NCBI GenBank assembly: GCA_016775335.1 | Contig: JAEUGJ010000019.1 | Location: forward strand, 27,447-91,446 | Source: Mogibacterium sp. | GTDB lineage: Bacteria > Bacillota > Clostridia > Peptostreptococcales > Anaerovoracaceae | Length of the DNA stretch: 64,000 bases | Reading direction: 5' to 3' | Shown: piece by piece, positions 7,352-17,450 of the stretch | How positions within the stretch are numbered: position 1 is the first letter of the stretch | How the letters are laid out: each line of letters opens with the position of its first letter | Notes under the pieces: generated by a model | Seen by the model: the letters and a program-made list of their open reading frames with translations, nothing else | Told to the model about the DNA's origin: nothing | Database searches by the model: none | Translations under genes and position numbers: made by a program

Positions 7352-9826
7352 ATGATAGAACTGCAAAATGTTAACAAGTATTTCAACCGAAAGAAAAACA
7401 ACGAAATTCACGTCATCAACGACACCTCTCTGAACCTGCCGGAAAGCGGCATCGTGGCGCTGCTGGGCCCTTCCGGCTGCGGTAAAACCACTTTGCTGAA
7501 TGCCATCGGCGGATTGGACCGAATCAACTCGGGAAAGATCTATGTGGACGGGGAGTGCATTACCCGGAAGAGCTCCAACAAGGTGGACGTTATCCGGAAT
7601 GCGAAGATTGGATATATTTTCCAGAACTACAACCTGCTGGACAACCGCACCGTCTTTGAAAACGTGGCCATCGCCCTGCGAATGGTAGGCATGAAGGATC
7701 GGGAGCAGGTGAAGGAGCGGGTGAACTACTGCCTGGAGGCGGTGGGCATCTACCCGTATCGGAACAAGATGGCGGACGCCCTGTCCGGCGGACAGCGGCA
7801 GAGGGTGGCCATCGCCCGGGCCATTGCTAAGAATCCGAAAATCATCATCGCCGATGAACCGACGGGAAACCTGGACAGCCGAAACACCATCGAAATCATG
7901 AATATCATCAAGTCGATTTCCAAGGACCGGCTGGTGATTCTGGTGACTCACGAGACGGATATCGCGGAATTCTACGCAGACCGAGTGGTTCGGATTAAGG
8001 ACGGCCGGGTGGTATCGGACCGGGAGAACGACCCTTCCCGGAAGCTGGACTACCAGCTGGAAAATAAAATCTACCTGAAGGATATGGAGCACGGCTTGCG
8101 TTTCCGGCACGACCGATTGACGGTGGACGTGTATCAGGATGAGCTTCGGGAGACGGATATCAAGATCGTCATCCGCGGCGGCAACCTGTACATCAATACC
8201 GGTGGGGCGTTCCACGTGGTGGATGAAACCGCCAACATCGAGATGATCGATGCGCACTACAGCGCCATGGATTCCACCATCTACGAGGACGTGCACTTTC
8301 GGTACGATGAACACATGCCGAAGGATTTCAAGGCGAAGTACACTTCTGTATATAACATCTGGAATATGCTGGGCAGCGGATTCCGGAATGTGCGGAAATT
8401 CAGCCTGCTGAAGAAACTTTTGCTCATCGGATTCGTGTGCGCGGCGGCGTTTACTTTTACCGCGGTGAGCAATATCTTTGGAATTTTCAACGTGCAGGAG
8501 AAGGACTTCCTCACCACCAACAGCCATTACATCACCGTGGCCAACCCGAAGCACGATGAGTCGATGCTGAAGAAAATCCGGAAAATGAACGGAGTGTCCT
8601 ACGTGACGCCGGGAGATACCCGGATTTGCGTGACTCTGCCCATGGATGATTACTACCAGACTGCCCAGGCGTTCGCCAGCCTCACCGGCTCCCTGAGCCA
8701 TTCGGAGGAGCTGGAGACCAAGGATGTGGTGGCGGGCCGGCTTCCGGAGAAGGGACACGAAATCGTCATCGACCGGATGATTCTGGATAAATTCATCAAG
8801 TCGAAAGCGGGCAATATGGTGGGTCTGACCTCCGTAAAGCAGTTCGTGGGACGGCGGATTACGATTCCCCACCTGAAGGATTACGAGATTGTGGGCATCT
8901 CCGACACCAAGTCCCCGTCTATTTTTATCCCGGCGAGTCAGACCATCGACGTGCTGTCCAATGCGAAGAAGGGGACCGACGATACGGCTCAGGATTTTGC
9001 GGATTACGGCGAGGATGACGAGATGGACATAGAGGCTTCCGGCGAGGAGGACAATTCCATCGTGAATTACGACCTACGCTCTTCGGCTCTTCGGATTAAG
9101 AAGGGTTCTGCGCCGAAAAACACCTATGAGGCGGTGGTGAACAATTCCCACAACGGCGAAGACGGGTACACCATCGGCAAGAACCTCAAGCGGAAGGTGA
9201 ACGGACACGAGCTGAAATTGGTGGGATTCTACACCAGCGATTACCAGAACGATATCGTCTACGTGAGCAAGGATACGGTGCGGCAGAATTACATTGCAAA
9301 ACAAAAGGTTTGTTCGGTATACACCACCGATACCTACGGCACCCTCACCACGCTGCAGGAAGAGGGGTATTCCGCAAAAATAAATTACGAGCGGGACCGC
9401 ACCGACTACATGCGGAAGCACCGGGACAACCTGCGCTCTGCGTTGGTGGTGGCGGGCATCGTGCTGCTGATCTCGCTGATTGAAATCTTCCTGATGCTCC
9501 GGTCCTCCTTCCTGTCCCGAATCAAGGAAGTGGGCACATTGCGGGCCATCGGGCTGAAAAAACGGGATATTTACCGCATGTTCACCGGAGAGATTCTGGT
9601 GATTACCGTGCTGACGGCGGTGCCGGGCATCGGGGCGGCGTACTACCTTCTGTATAACCTGATGCAAGGCATCGATTACATCGCCAACCAGTACGTGGTG
9701 AACCCGGGCATTGCGCTCTTGTCCTTCGGTGTTCTGGTTCTGTTCAACCTGCTGGCGGGACTTTTCCCGGTATTCCGAACCCTTCGGAAAACGCCGGCGG
9801 CAATCCTGTCGCGGACAGATATATAG
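7352..9826 (+). CDS. ABC transporter fusing ATPase and FtsX-like permease (second of pair)
   Basis: 824 residues. ATPase in residues 1-220: Walker A GPSGCGKT (39-46), [27 protein letters not shown] and VTHETD. A non-membrane segment (about 225-335) separates it from a first membrane span (about 350-375), an extracytoplasmic region up to about 690 with an acidic stretch (about 540-570, GEDDEMDIEASGEED), and three C-terminal spans with the FtsX motif RIKEVGTLRAIGLKKRDI. The ribosome site GAGGAGG overlaps the end of the upstream paralogue, so translation is coupled. Together the two would form one heteromeric efflux or signalling complex; the cargo cannot be told. Shared evolutionary origin with the first gene is clear from layout and ATPase motifs. 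Confidence 0.88.
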   Translation: MIELQNVNKYFNRKKNNEIHVINDTSLNLPESGIVALLGPSGCGKTTLLNAIGGLDRINSGKIYVDGECITRKSSNKVDVIRNAKIGYIFQNYNLLDNRTVFENVAIALRMVGMKDREQVKERVNYCLEAVGIYPYRNKMADALSGGQRQRVAIARAIAKNPKIIIADEPTGNLDSRNTIEIMNIIKSISKDRLVILVTHETDIAEFYADRVVRIKDGRVVSDRENDPSRKLDYQLENKIYLKDMEHGLRFRHDRLTVDVYQDELRETDIKIVIRGGNLYINTGGAFHVVDETANIEMIDAHYSAMDSTIYEDVHFRYDEHMPKDFKAKYTSVYNIWNMLGSGFRNVRKFSLLKKLLLIGFVCAAAFTFTAVSNIFGIFNVQEKDFLTTNSHYITVANPKHDESMLKKIRKMNGVSYVTPGDTRICVTLPMDDYYQTAQAFASLTGSLSHSEELETKDVVAGRLPEKGHEIVIDRMILDKFIKSKAGNMVGLTSVKQFVGRRITIPHLKDYEIVGISDTKSPSIFIPASQTIDVLSNAKKGTDDTAQDFADYGEDDEMDIEASGEEDNSIVNYDLRSSALRIKKGSAPKNTYEAVVNNSHNGEDGYTIGKNLKRKVNGHELKLVGFYTSDYQNDIVYVSKDTVRQNYIAKQKVCSVYTTDTYGTLTTLQEEGYSAKINYERDRTDYMRKHRDNLRSALVVAGIVLLISLIEIFLMLRSSFLSRIKEVGTLRAIGLKKRDIYRMFTGEILVITVLTAVPGIGAAYYLLYNLMQGIDYIANQYVVNPGIALLSFGVLVLFNLLAGLFPVFRTLRKTPAAILSRTDI

Positions 9827-9883
9827 GGGAATTTGCATATCCGGGTTTGGCGGTTTGTCGGGCCCGGAATTGCATTAGGCTGA

Positions 9884-9912
9884 TTGTAGAAAATTTCCCA
9901 TTGTGCTATAAT
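9884..9912 (+). promoter_or_regulatory. Promoter of glnS
   Basis: TTGTAG (9884-9889), 17-bp spacer, TATAAT (9907-9912). The 109-bp gap upstream of the coding start shows no T-box leader. Confidence 0.55.
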
Positions 9913-9946
9913 CACAAATAAGTGTATTAATTATTTGGAGGCTGGA

Positions 9947-11605
9947 ATGAGTAACGAAAAAACGAACGAATACAAAGAGATGAGAGGAAATTTTATCCAC
10001 GACATCATCGACAACGACCTGGAAACCGGAAAGTGGGATCACATCGCCACCCGTTTTCCACCGGAACCAAACGGCTATCTCCACATCGGACATGCCAAAT
10101 CCCTGTGCCTGAACTTCGGAACTGCGCTGAAGTACGGCGGAACCTGCAACCTTCGTTATGACGACACCAACCCGGTCAAGGAAGATACGGAATACGTGGA
10201 CGCCATCGAGGAAGATGTGCACTGGCTGGGATTCCAGTGGAACAAGAGACTGTGGGCATCGGATTATTTCGATCAGATGTACGAAGCGGCAGTATCCCTG
10301 ATTCAGAAGGGAAAGGCTTACGTATGCCACCTGACGGCGGAGCAGATGAGGGAATACCGGGGAACCCTGACGGAGCCGGGAAAGGAAAGCCCTTACCGGA
10401 ACAGAAGTGTGGAAGAGAACATGGAGCTGTTCCAGCGCATGAAGAACGGGGAGTTCGGTGATGGGGAAGCGGTTCTCCGTGCCAAGATCGACATGGCATC
10501 CCCGAACATCAACATGAGAGACCCGATCATCTACCGGGTAGCCCATGTGACCCACCACAATACGGGAGACAAGTGGTGCATCTATCCGATGTACGATTTC
10601 GCTCATCCGATTGAAGATGCCATTGAGGGCATCACCCATTCCATCTGCACTCTGGAATTTGAGGACCACCGTCCGCTGTACGACTGGGTGCTGCAGGAAG
10701 TGGGACTGTGGCCGAATCCGCCGCGGCAGATTGAGTTCGCTCGTCTGAACATCACCCATACCCTGATGAGCAAGCGGTACCTCAAGAGAATGGTAGACGA
10801 AGGTCATGTAGACGGTTGGGACGATCCTCGTATGCCAACCATCGCCGGCATTCGCCGGAGAGGATATACCCCGGAAGCGGTTCGGGCATTCTGCGATGAG
10901 ATCGGTGTGGCAAAGGCCAACTCCACCGTGGATATCGCACAGCTGGAAGCGGCAGTTCGGGACGATTTGCAGGATAAGGTGCCGGCCGTGCACGTGGTGA
11001 CCAACCCGATTAAGGTGGTAATCACCAACTATCCGGAAGGGCAGATTGAAATGTGCACCGTCGAAAACAACCGGAAGGTTCCGGAACTGGGCGAGCGAGA
11101 GGTTCCGTTCGGTCGGGAACTGTGGATTGACGGAGATGATTTTATGGAAGTACCGGTAAAGAAGTATTTCCGTCTCTTCCCGGGAAATGAAGTCCGCTTC
11201 AAGGGTGCATACTACATTACCTGCAATGAAGTGATTAAGAACGAGGACGGATCCATTCGGGAGCTGCACTGCACCTACGATCCGGAAACCCGCGGCGGAG
11301 ACGCACCGGACGGCCGGAAGGTGAAGGGAACCATCCACTTTGTGGAGGCAAGCACCGCGGTTCGGATTCGGATTCGGGAGTACGATTACATGATGATTGA
11401 GGACGAGGAAGGAAATTCCGTATTCAACGAGGATTCCCTCCGCGACACTTGGGGTTATGCAGAGCCGTCCATCAAGGAGGCAAAGCCGGAAGACCGGTTC
11501 CAGTTTTTCCGGAAGGGATATTATATCGCAGACAGGAAGCTGACTACCGAGGATGAGAAGGTATTTAACAGCATCGTAGGTCTGAAGAGCTCCTGGAAGA
11601 AGTAG
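9947..11605 (+). CDS. glnS: Glutamine--tRNA ligase
   Basis: 552 residues, the usual GlnRS length. [14 protein letters not shown] carries the class I HIGH signature (residues 46-49) and [10 protein letters not shown] near residue 274 is the KMSKS-type loop; the DDTNPVKE motif and the C-terminal anticodon-binding beta-barrel region (from about 340) fit GlnRS rather than GluRS. It charges tRNA-Gln with glutamine in the cytoplasm. I use the ATG at 9947 because GGAGG stands 5-10 bp before it; the TTG at 9935 lies inside that ribosome site. Most Bacillota make Gln-tRNA by GatCAB transamidation, so a direct GlnRS is a lineage marker. The FHA-SEDS gene starts 21 bp after its stop. Confidence 0.95.
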   Translation: MSNEKTNEYKEMRGNFIHDIIDNDLETGKWDHIATRFPPEPNGYLHIGHAKSLCLNFGTALKYGGTCNLRYDDTNPVKEDTEYVDAIEEDVHWLGFQWNKRLWASDYFDQMYEAAVSLIQKGKAYVCHLTAEQMREYRGTLTEPGKESPYRNRSVEENMELFQRMKNGEFGDGEAVLRAKIDMASPNINMRDPIIYRVAHVTHHNTGDKWCIYPMYDFAHPIEDAIEGITHSICTLEFEDHRPLYDWVLQEVGLWPNPPRQIEFARLNITHTLMSKRYLKRMVDEGHVDGWDDPRMPTIAGIRRRGYTPEAVRAFCDEIGVAKANSTVDIAQLEAAVRDDLQDKVPAVHVVTNPIKVVITNYPEGQIEMCTVENNRKVPELGEREVPFGRELWIDGDDFMEVPVKKYFRLFPGNEVRFKGAYYITCNEVIKNEDGSIRELHCTYDPETRGGDAPDGRKVKGTIHFVEASTAVRIRIREYDYMMIEDEEGNSVFNEDSLRDTWGYAEPSIKEAKPEDRFQFFRKGYYIADRKLTTEDEKVFNSIVGLKSSWKK

Positions 11606-11626
11606 TACAGACAGAGGGAGAAAACA

Positions 11627-13411
11627 TTGGATACCATCAATGGCATTGTGAATTCAATATTATCTCTGGCAAGCTCCCATCCCGAAACGGCGAAGTACAT
11701 CACCACCGGACTCCGGTGGGTGTTCGTACTGCTGGCGGTGTGGATTCTGTTGATGTGCATCATTTCATTGCTGTCCACCAGAGCCACGCCGGAGGTATGG
11801 GGGTATCTCCACGTGGAAGGGGGAGAAGGCATTCCCATCACCCATTGGGAAAATATCATCGGCCGATCCTCCTCCGTGGATCTTCGAATTAAGGATAAAA
11901 CCGTCTCCAAGAGCCAGGCTTTGCTGATCCGACAATCGGATGAAAAGTGGATGATCAAGGACCTGGGGTCTACCAACGGGACGGTGGTGAACGACTGGAA
12001 GCTGGTGCCCGGAAGGAGATATATCATCGAGCCTGGGGACAAAATCATCCTGGGCGGGGTGCGTGCTACTCTGGCATCCATCAGCTTGGAGGAAACTCGC
12101 AACAACGAAGAGCTCCGGTTGATGGATAAAGAACCCCTGTCGCCGTGGTCGGCGATGCTGGGAATTACGGCATTTCAGATTCTCGCGGTGGTGCAGCTGA
12201 TTCTGGGGATGGGGACGGAGGTGACGGTGACCGCCCTCCTGTCCATTTTGCTGCTGGGCGCAGTGATGTGGGTGTACATCCTCACCGGAAAGGCGATGGG
12301 GCGAAAGGGTTTTGAGATTGAGCTGATTGCCTTCTTCATGTCTACCATCAGCTTGGCGATTACCGCATCCTCGGAGCCGGAGCGGACGTTCACGCAGTTC
12401 GTGTCCGTGGTCATCGGCTTGCTGATGTTCTTCGTCATCTGCCTCTTCCTTCGGGATTTGAATCGGACGGAGCGGATTCGTCCCATCATGGCAGTGGCGT
12501 CGGTGCTTTTGCTGGCCTTCAACCTGGTGTGCGGACAGATTAAGTACGGTGCCGCCAACTGGGTCTATATCGGAAACTTCGGCTTTCAGCCGTCGGAGCT
12601 GGTGAAAATCGTTTTCGTTCTGGTGGGAGCTGCCACCCTGGAAGAACTGTTCCAGAAGAAGAACCTGATGCAGTACGTGCTGTTTTCCTTCTACTGCCTG
12701 GGATGCCTGGCGGTGATGGGGGACTTCGGTACGGCGCTGATTTTCTTCGTGACCTTCCTGGTGGTATCCTTCCTGCGAAGCGGCGATCTGTCCCGGCTGA
12801 TTCTCACCGGCGTCGGTGCCGGAATCATGGGACTGATGATCCTTCGTTTTATGCCATATATCGCCAAGCGGTTCGCCATCTGGGGACATGTGTGGGACGA
12901 CCCGGCGGACAAGGGGTACCAACAGGTCCGCACCATGTGCTACAGCGCCGGGGGCGGACTCCTGGGTCAGGGCGCCGGAAACGGATACCTGAAAACCGTG
13001 GGCGCCTCCAATACGGACCTGGTATTCGGAATGGTGACGGAGGAGTGGGGCTTGATTATCGCCCTGCTGCTGATCGTGTGCATCATTACCCTGTGCCTCT
13101 TTGCGGTGAATTCCATCGTGGCCGGACGGTCCACCTTCTATACCATTGGGGCCTGCGGCGCGTCCACGTTCTTCCTGTTCCAGACCATGCTGAACGTGTT
13201 CGGCGCAGTGGATTTGTTTCCGCTCACCGGTGTCACCTTCCCGTTCGTGTCGGCGGGAGGTACCAGTATGATGGCCTCGTGGGCCATATTGGCGTTCTTT
13301 AAAGCAGCGGATATGCGAAAGGATGCCAGCATCGCCATAAAACGGTCCAAGGTAAAAGTATCTCTGCAGGATTATGCGGAGGAGACCGATGAGGACGCAG
13401 AAGAGGTGTAA
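11627..13411 (+). CDS. FHA domain fused to SEDS (FtsW/RodA/SpoVE) protein
   Basis: 594 residues. An N-terminal membrane span (about 25-45) is followed by a cytoplasmic FHA domain (about 58-135) with the core IIGRSSSVDLRI, DKTVSKSQALL and IKDLGSTNGTVVN; about ten further spans form a SEDS polymerase (about 170-570) with YGAANWVYIGNFGFQPSELVK, DFGTALIFF and the terminal FPFVSAGGTSMMASW. SEDS proteins polymerise lipid II glycan strands together with a class B PBP, and such a PBP is encoded 40 bp downstream. FHA domains bind phosphothreonine, so a Ser/Thr kinase may control this polymerase. The start is TTG at 11627 behind GAGGGAG. In actinobacteria FHA proteins, rodA and pbpA are neighbours but separate; here FHA and SEDS are one chain. 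Confidence 0.9.
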   Translation: MDTINGIVNSILSLASSHPETAKYITTGLRWVFVLLAVWILLMCIISLLSTRATPEVWGYLHVEGGEGIPITHWENIIGRSSSVDLRIKDKTVSKSQALLIRQSDEKWMIKDLGSTNGTVVNDWKLVPGRRYIIEPGDKIILGGVRATLASISLEETRNNEELRLMDKEPLSPWSAMLGITAFQILAVVQLILGMGTEVTVTALLSILLLGAVMWVYILTGKAMGRKGFEIELIAFFMSTISLAITASSEPERTFTQFVSVVIGLLMFFVICLFLRDLNRTERIRPIMAVASVLLLAFNLVCGQIKYGAANWVYIGNFGFQPSELVKIVFVLVGAATLEELFQKKNLMQYVLFSFYCLGCLAVMGDFGTALIFFVTFLVVSFLRSGDLSRLILTGVGAGIMGLMILRFMPYIAKRFAIWGHVWDDPADKGYQQVRTMCYSAGGGLLGQGAGNGYLKTVGASNTDLVFGMVTEEWGLIIALLLIVCIITLCLFAVNSIVAGRSTFYTIGACGASTFFLFQTMLNVFGAVDLFPLTGVTFPFVSAGGTSMMASWAILAFFKAADMRKDASIAIKRSKVKVSLQDYAEETDEDAEEV

Positions 13412-13450
13412 GGCGGCCGGAGGACCGATAGTAAAGAAGAGGAGCTATCC

Positions 13451-14800
13451 ATGCGTAAAGTAGAAAGACGTGCAACAATATGTCTGCTTCTGGCAGCGGT
13501 CCTGTTCCTGGGGACCGCGGTGTTCGTGTGGCGTTTTGTGACTCAGGGGAAGACCTGGGCCAGCTTCTCCGGAAATTTGCAGATTTATGTGGATGGAAAT
13601 TTGAACCGAGGAACCATCAACGATCGCCACGGGACGCAGCTTCTGAAGTGCGATAAGGACGGCACCCACTATTCCGACGACTCGGAGCTTCGGAAGGCAA
13701 CCGTGCATGCGGTGGGCGATCCGGCCGGAAATGTGGCCACCGGCGCCATCAACATGTGGAGCGGAGACCTAATCGGATACGATTTGCTGAACGGAACCTA
13801 CGACACCTCGGCAGAGGGCAAGGAAATCACGCTGACCATCGATGCGGAAGCCAACCGGACGGCCTATGAACGGCTTTCCGGCAAAACCGGAACGGTAGGG
13901 GTCTACAACTACAAGACTGGAGAAATTCTGTGCATGGTGAGTACGCCGGCTTTCGATCCGGAGCTGGATCAAAGCGGAAATGACAGCGGAGACTCCATCT
14001 ATTTCAACAATTTCCTGCAGGGGGCCATGACACCGGGCTCCACCTTTAAGTTGGTGACGGCGGCTTCCGCCTTAGAGTCCGGCGTGGACGTGGATTCCTT
14101 CCGATTCACCTGCGACGGAAAGAACCGCTACAATAAAGATGATATCACCTGCACCTCGGCCCACGGCACGGTGAACTTCCGCCAGGCCCTCGCGGTATCC
14201 TGCAACGGCGCCTTCGGAAAACTGGCCCGGGAGGTGGGTGCCGCAAACCTTTCCACCACCACTCAGAAAGTGGGACTGACCAAATCCGTGGATGTGGACG
14301 GAATCAAGACTCAAGCGGGTTCCTTCACTTTTCCGGAGGACAACGAAGTGAATCTGAGCTGGGCAGGCATCGGACAGTACGACGACCAGGTGAACCCGTG
14401 CGCCATGATGGTGTACATGGGCGCCATCGCCAACGGCGGCGAGCCGGTTCAGCCGAAGCTGATGAAATCTTCCAGCTTCCTGTCCGCCGGCAAATCCGGA
14501 AAATCCCTGGGTGAATACATCAGTTCCGAAACGGCAGAGACGCTTCGCTCTATGATGAAGAACAACGTAAAAGTAACCTACGGGGAGTCCAACTTCTACG
14601 GGCTGGATCTCTATGCCAAGTCCGGTACCGCAGAAACCGGCAGCGGTGAAGACGGCTGGTTCGTGGGCTTCATCGATAATGAGAATTACCCGCTGGCCTT
14701 CGTGGTGTGGATCAAAAACGGCGGCACCGGATATGCGTCCGCGGGACCGGTGGCAAAGGACGTGCTGAACCGAATCATCAGTAACAATGACAGTGAATAA
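13451..14800 (+). CDS. Class B penicillin-binding protein, partner of the SEDS protein
   Basis: 449 residues. One N-terminal anchor (about 9-28), a short juxtamembrane region (about 35-120) resembling the small PbpA-type dimerisation module, and a transpeptidase domain with all three motifs: S197-T-F-K200, S249-C-N251 and K389-S-G-T392. It cross-links peptidoglycan outside the membrane. The compact N-terminal part matches PbpA-like class B PBPs rather than the larger PBP2/SpoVD types. Position straight after the FHA-SEDS gene indicates a dedicated glycosyltransferase-transpeptidase pair. An intrinsic terminator follows, so the operon ends here. Whether it serves elongation, division or sporulation is open. 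Confidence 0.92.
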   Translation: MRKVERRATICLLLAAVLFLGTAVFVWRFVTQGKTWASFSGNLQIYVDGNLNRGTINDRHGTQLLKCDKDGTHYSDDSELRKATVHAVGDPAGNVATGAINMWSGDLIGYDLLNGTYDTSAEGKEITLTIDAEANRTAYERLSGKTGTVGVYNYKTGEILCMVSTPAFDPELDQSGNDSGDSIYFNNFLQGAMTPGSTFKLVTAASALESGVDVDSFRFTCDGKNRYNKDDITCTSAHGTVNFRQALAVSCNGAFGKLAREVGAANLSTTTQKVGLTKSVDVDGIKTQAGSFTFPEDNEVNLSWAGIGQYDDQVNPCAMMVYMGAIANGGEPVQPKLMKSSSFLSAGKSGKSLGEYISSETAETLRSMMKNNVKVTYGESNFYGLDLYAKSGTAETGSGEDGWFVGFIDNENYPLAFVVWIKNGGTGYASAGPVAKDVLNRIISNNDSE

Positions 14801-14834
14801 AAGAGTTTTCGCTTTTTCCTAGAGGGCTCACAAA

Positions 14835-14883
14835 CAAAAAACCTGCACCGTTTAGCTGATTGCTTTTCGGATGCAGGTTTTTT
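14835..14883 (+). terminator. Intrinsic terminator after the penicillin-binding protein gene
   Basis: A perfect 12-bp stem AAAAAACCTGCA / TGCAGGTTTTTT, the T-run being part of the 3' arm. Confidence 0.9.
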
Positions 14884-14971
14884 GGTTCTTAGGCGTAAGC
14901 AAATAAGACGATAGCCCGGGAAAGTTCGGACTATGTTGGCGGGAGAAACACAAGAAAGGTGGAGAAGGAAA

Positions 14972-15058
14972 ATGAACATAGGGAAATTCAAAGAAATTAT
15001 TCGAGAGAGATGCAGAATTGCAGCAGAATGCCGTGATGAATGGTCATTCGAGAATTAG
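14972..15058 (+). CDS. Possible 28-residue small protein
   Basis: An ATG with a strong purine-rich ribosome site (AGGTGGAGAAGG, 14957-14968) opens a frame of 28 codons, starting MNIGKFKEII and ending EWSFEN. No family is recognised. It may be a real small protein or a remnant; the ribosome site is the only support. Confidence 0.25.
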   Translation: MNIGKFKEIIRERCRIAAECRDEWSFEN

Positions 15059-15106
15059 ACTTTGCTGATCCAATATAATAAAATGTGCCTAGATTTTTAG
15101 GGTGAC

Positions 15107-15344
15107 TTCACGCTATTTTTAAAATTTTTTCGAATCAGCGTGAACGTATTTTTTGTTATACACGGTTTTACCATGCAATTTCCTTGGTGCAAATCATCCT
15201 TTTATAAAAGTTCACGCTTTTGGGGAGGGAATCCTTATTTTGGCGTGAATCGACAGTGGGAATCTGTCATTCCCAAATTAGAATCCTGCAAAAGCCGCGA
15301 ATTACGTTCACGCTGAATCTGCGTTTTCTGTCAAAAAGCGTGAA
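15107..15344. repeat. Three TTCACGCT...AGCGTGAA inverted-repeat units
   Basis: TTCACGCT stands at 15107-15114, 15211-15218 and 15307-15314; the inverse AGCGTGAA stands at 15137-15144, 15242-15249 (first base G) and 15337-15344. Each pair is separated by 22, 23 and 22 bp, and the units repeat every 96-104 bp. The spacers differ in sequence. The rest of the 14884-15540 gap holds no convincing gene apart from a possible 28-codon frame. Confidence 0.75.
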
Positions 15345-15550
15345 GTGCCTTCAAATTTCTAGACATATGCGATTGTACACATGGTTTTCAGCTAATATAG
15401 TTGGAATCATACTTTTTGACCCAGACTACAATTGAAGCGAACACTGAATGGACTCACATATGAAAAGGCAATCTCCGAGAAAAAATGAAGAACTTTTTCT
15501 TTTAGAATAACGTTATAAATTTGTTTAGTATAGTAACAATGACGGCTATA

Positions 15551-15579
15551 TTGAATGATATAGCATGTTTTGCTACAAT
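15551..15579 (+). promoter_or_regulatory. Promoter of fhs
   Basis: TTGAAT (15551-15556), 17-bp spacer, TACAAT (15574-15579). Confidence 0.55.
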
Positions 15580-15618
15580 AAGCGTAGGACTTATATGATT
15601 GAATCTAGGAGGTTTTAT

Positions 15619-17289
15619 ATGAAGACAGACGTACAGATTGCACAGGAAGCGCAGATGAAACCAATTGTGGAGGTCGCATCTCAGTTGGATATTTCGGATG
15701 ATGAATTGGAACTGTATGGAAAATATAAGGCGAAAATCAGCCCGGATGTGTTGGAGCGGCTGAAGGACCGTCCCAACGGAAAGCTGGTGCTGGTAACCGC
15801 CATCAACCCGACTCCGGCCGGGGAAGGAAAGACCACCACGAACGTGGGACTGTCTATGGCGCTGAACAAGCTGGGAAAGAAGACCATTACCACGCTGAGA
15901 GAGCCGTCTCTGGGACCGTGCTTCGGCATTAAGGGCGGCGCTGCCGGCGGAGGATATTCCCAGGTGGTACCGATGGATGATATCAACCTGCATTTTACCG
16001 GGGATTTCCATGCCATCACTTCGGCACACAACCTGTTGGCGGCAATGCTGGATAACCACATCCATCAGGGAAATGCGCTGGATATCGTTACGAAGAAAAT
16101 CGTGTGGAAGCGCGTGATGGATATGAACGACCGTTCCCTGCGCCACATCATCGTTGGCCTGGGCAAGAAGGGCGACGGCGTGATGCGGGAGAGCGGATTC
16201 GACATTACCGTGGCTTCCGAGATTATGGCAATCCTGTGCTTGGCAACGGACATCGAGGATTTGAAGGCACGCCTGTCCAGAATGGTGGTTGCGTACAACA
16301 GCAAGGGGGAGGCCGTAACCGCCGGCGACCTGCAGGCGACCGGTGCGATGGCACTGCTCTTGAAGGATGCCATTAAGCCAAACCTGGTACAGACGCTGGA
16401 AAACACACCGGCTATTATTCACGGCGGACCTTTCGCCAATATCGCTCACGGCTGCAACTCCGTTATGGCAACGCAGACAGCGCTGAAGCTGGGCGATTAC
16501 GTGGTTACCGAGGCCGGATTCGGTGCGGACCTGGGTGCGGAGAAATTCTTCGATATCAAGTGCCGGTATGCGGGACTGAAGCCGGATGTAGCGGTCATCG
16601 TGGCAACGGTTCGTGCACTGAAGATGAACGGCGGCGTGGCAAAGGACAACTTGACAGAGGAAAATCTGGATGCACTGAAAGCCGGATCGGCGAACTTGCT
16701 TCGCCACCTGGACAACGTAGCAAAATACGGTGTTCCGGCAGTGGTTGCCATCAACCGGTTCCCAACCGATACGGAAGCGGAGCTGGAATTGCTAAGAGAC
16801 CTGTGCAAGGAAAAGGGCATCGACGTGGTTCTGTCCGAAGTATTTGCAAAAGGCGGCGAAGGCGGCCTGGAGTTGGCGAAGGAAGTCATCAACATTTGCG
16901 AGAACCGGAAATCCGATTTTCATACGCTGTATGATGTGAACGATTCCATCGAAGACAAAATGAACACCATCGCGACTGAAATCTACGGTGCGGATGGCGT
17001 GGACTTCACCGCCGATGCTCTGAAGCAGGTTCGGGAGCTGGAGAAGCTGGGCCTGGACCGCCTGCCGATCTGCGTTGCAAAGACACAGTACTCTTTCACC
17101 GATGACCCGAAGAAGCTGGGCGCACCGAAGAACTTCCGAATCACCGTTCGGGAAGTAAAGGTATCCGCCGGCGCCGGATTCATCGTGGCGCTCACCGGAT
17201 CCATCATGACCATGCCGGGTCTACCAAAGGTTCCGGCAGCCAATGGAATGGATATCCTGTCCGACGGCACCATCATCGGATTGTCTTAA
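15619..17289 (+). CDS. fhs: Formate--tetrahydrofolate ligase
   Basis: 556 residues, full length for the family. The ATP-binding [18 protein letters not shown] motif (about residues 57-75), [22 protein letters not shown] and [10 protein letters not shown] are diagnostic. It activates formate with ATP to 10-formyl-THF in the cytoplasm, feeding purine synthesis and one-carbon flow; in acetogens it is the methyl-branch entry of the Wood-Ljungdahl pathway, but many fermenters have it too. AGGAGG at 15607-15612 fixes the start at 15619 (MKTDVQ). It is a single-gene unit with its own promoter and terminator. The purine genes at 55-62 kb would use the formyl groups via purN. Confidence 0.97.
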   Translation: MKTDVQIAQEAQMKPIVEVASQLDISDDELELYGKYKAKISPDVLERLKDRPNGKLVLVTAINPTPAGEGKTTTNVGLSMALNKLGKKTITTLREPSLGPCFGIKGGAAGGGYSQVVPMDDINLHFTGDFHAITSAHNLLAAMLDNHIHQGNALDIVTKKIVWKRVMDMNDRSLRHIIVGLGKKGDGVMRESGFDITVASEIMAILCLATDIEDLKARLSRMVVAYNSKGEAVTAGDLQATGAMALLLKDAIKPNLVQTLENTPAIIHGGPFANIAHGCNSVMATQTALKLGDYVVTEAGFGADLGAEKFFDIKCRYAGLKPDVAVIVATVRALKMNGGVAKDNLTEENLDALKAGSANLLRHLDNVAKYGVPAVVAINRFPTDTEAELELLRDLCKEKGIDVVLSEVFAKGGEGGLELAKEVINICENRKSDFHTLYDVNDSIEDKMNTIATEIYGADGVDFTADALKQVRELEKLGLDRLPICVAKTQYSFTDDPKKLGAPKNFRITVREVKVSAGAGFIVALTGSIMTMPGLPKVPAANGMDILSDGTIIGLS

Positions 17290-17335
17290 TAGACAAAGTA
17301 GGGTCAGCCTTGTGTGCTCTGAGAATAAGCGTAAG

Positions 17336-17379
17336 AAAAGACCTGCATCGTCAGCAAAAGCTAGACGATGCAGGTCTTT
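17336..17379. terminator. Terminator between convergent fhs and DtxR-family gene
   Basis: Stem of 16 bp AAAGACCTGCATCGTC / GACGATGCAGGTCTTT with A-rich and T-rich flanks on both strands; likely bidirectional. Confidence 0.88.
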
Positions 17380-17450
17380 CATGTTTTAGCTCGGCGGCGG
17401 ACCCGGGACTTGGTGCAAGAAACCCCGCAAAGCCTTGAAGTACCGTTGTG

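Noticed and set aside
9827..9946. T-box leader before glnS
   Set aside because: The gap is too short and has no T-box sequence or antiterminator.
15220..15435. 71-codon plus-strand frame between the inverted-repeat units
   Set aside because: It spans repeats with varying spacers, has no real ribosome site match to a known protein, and looks like chance.
15080..15618. Tetrahydrofolate riboswitch upstream of fhs
   Set aside because: No THF-riboswitch consensus is recognisable; the inverted repeats do not fold into that structure.
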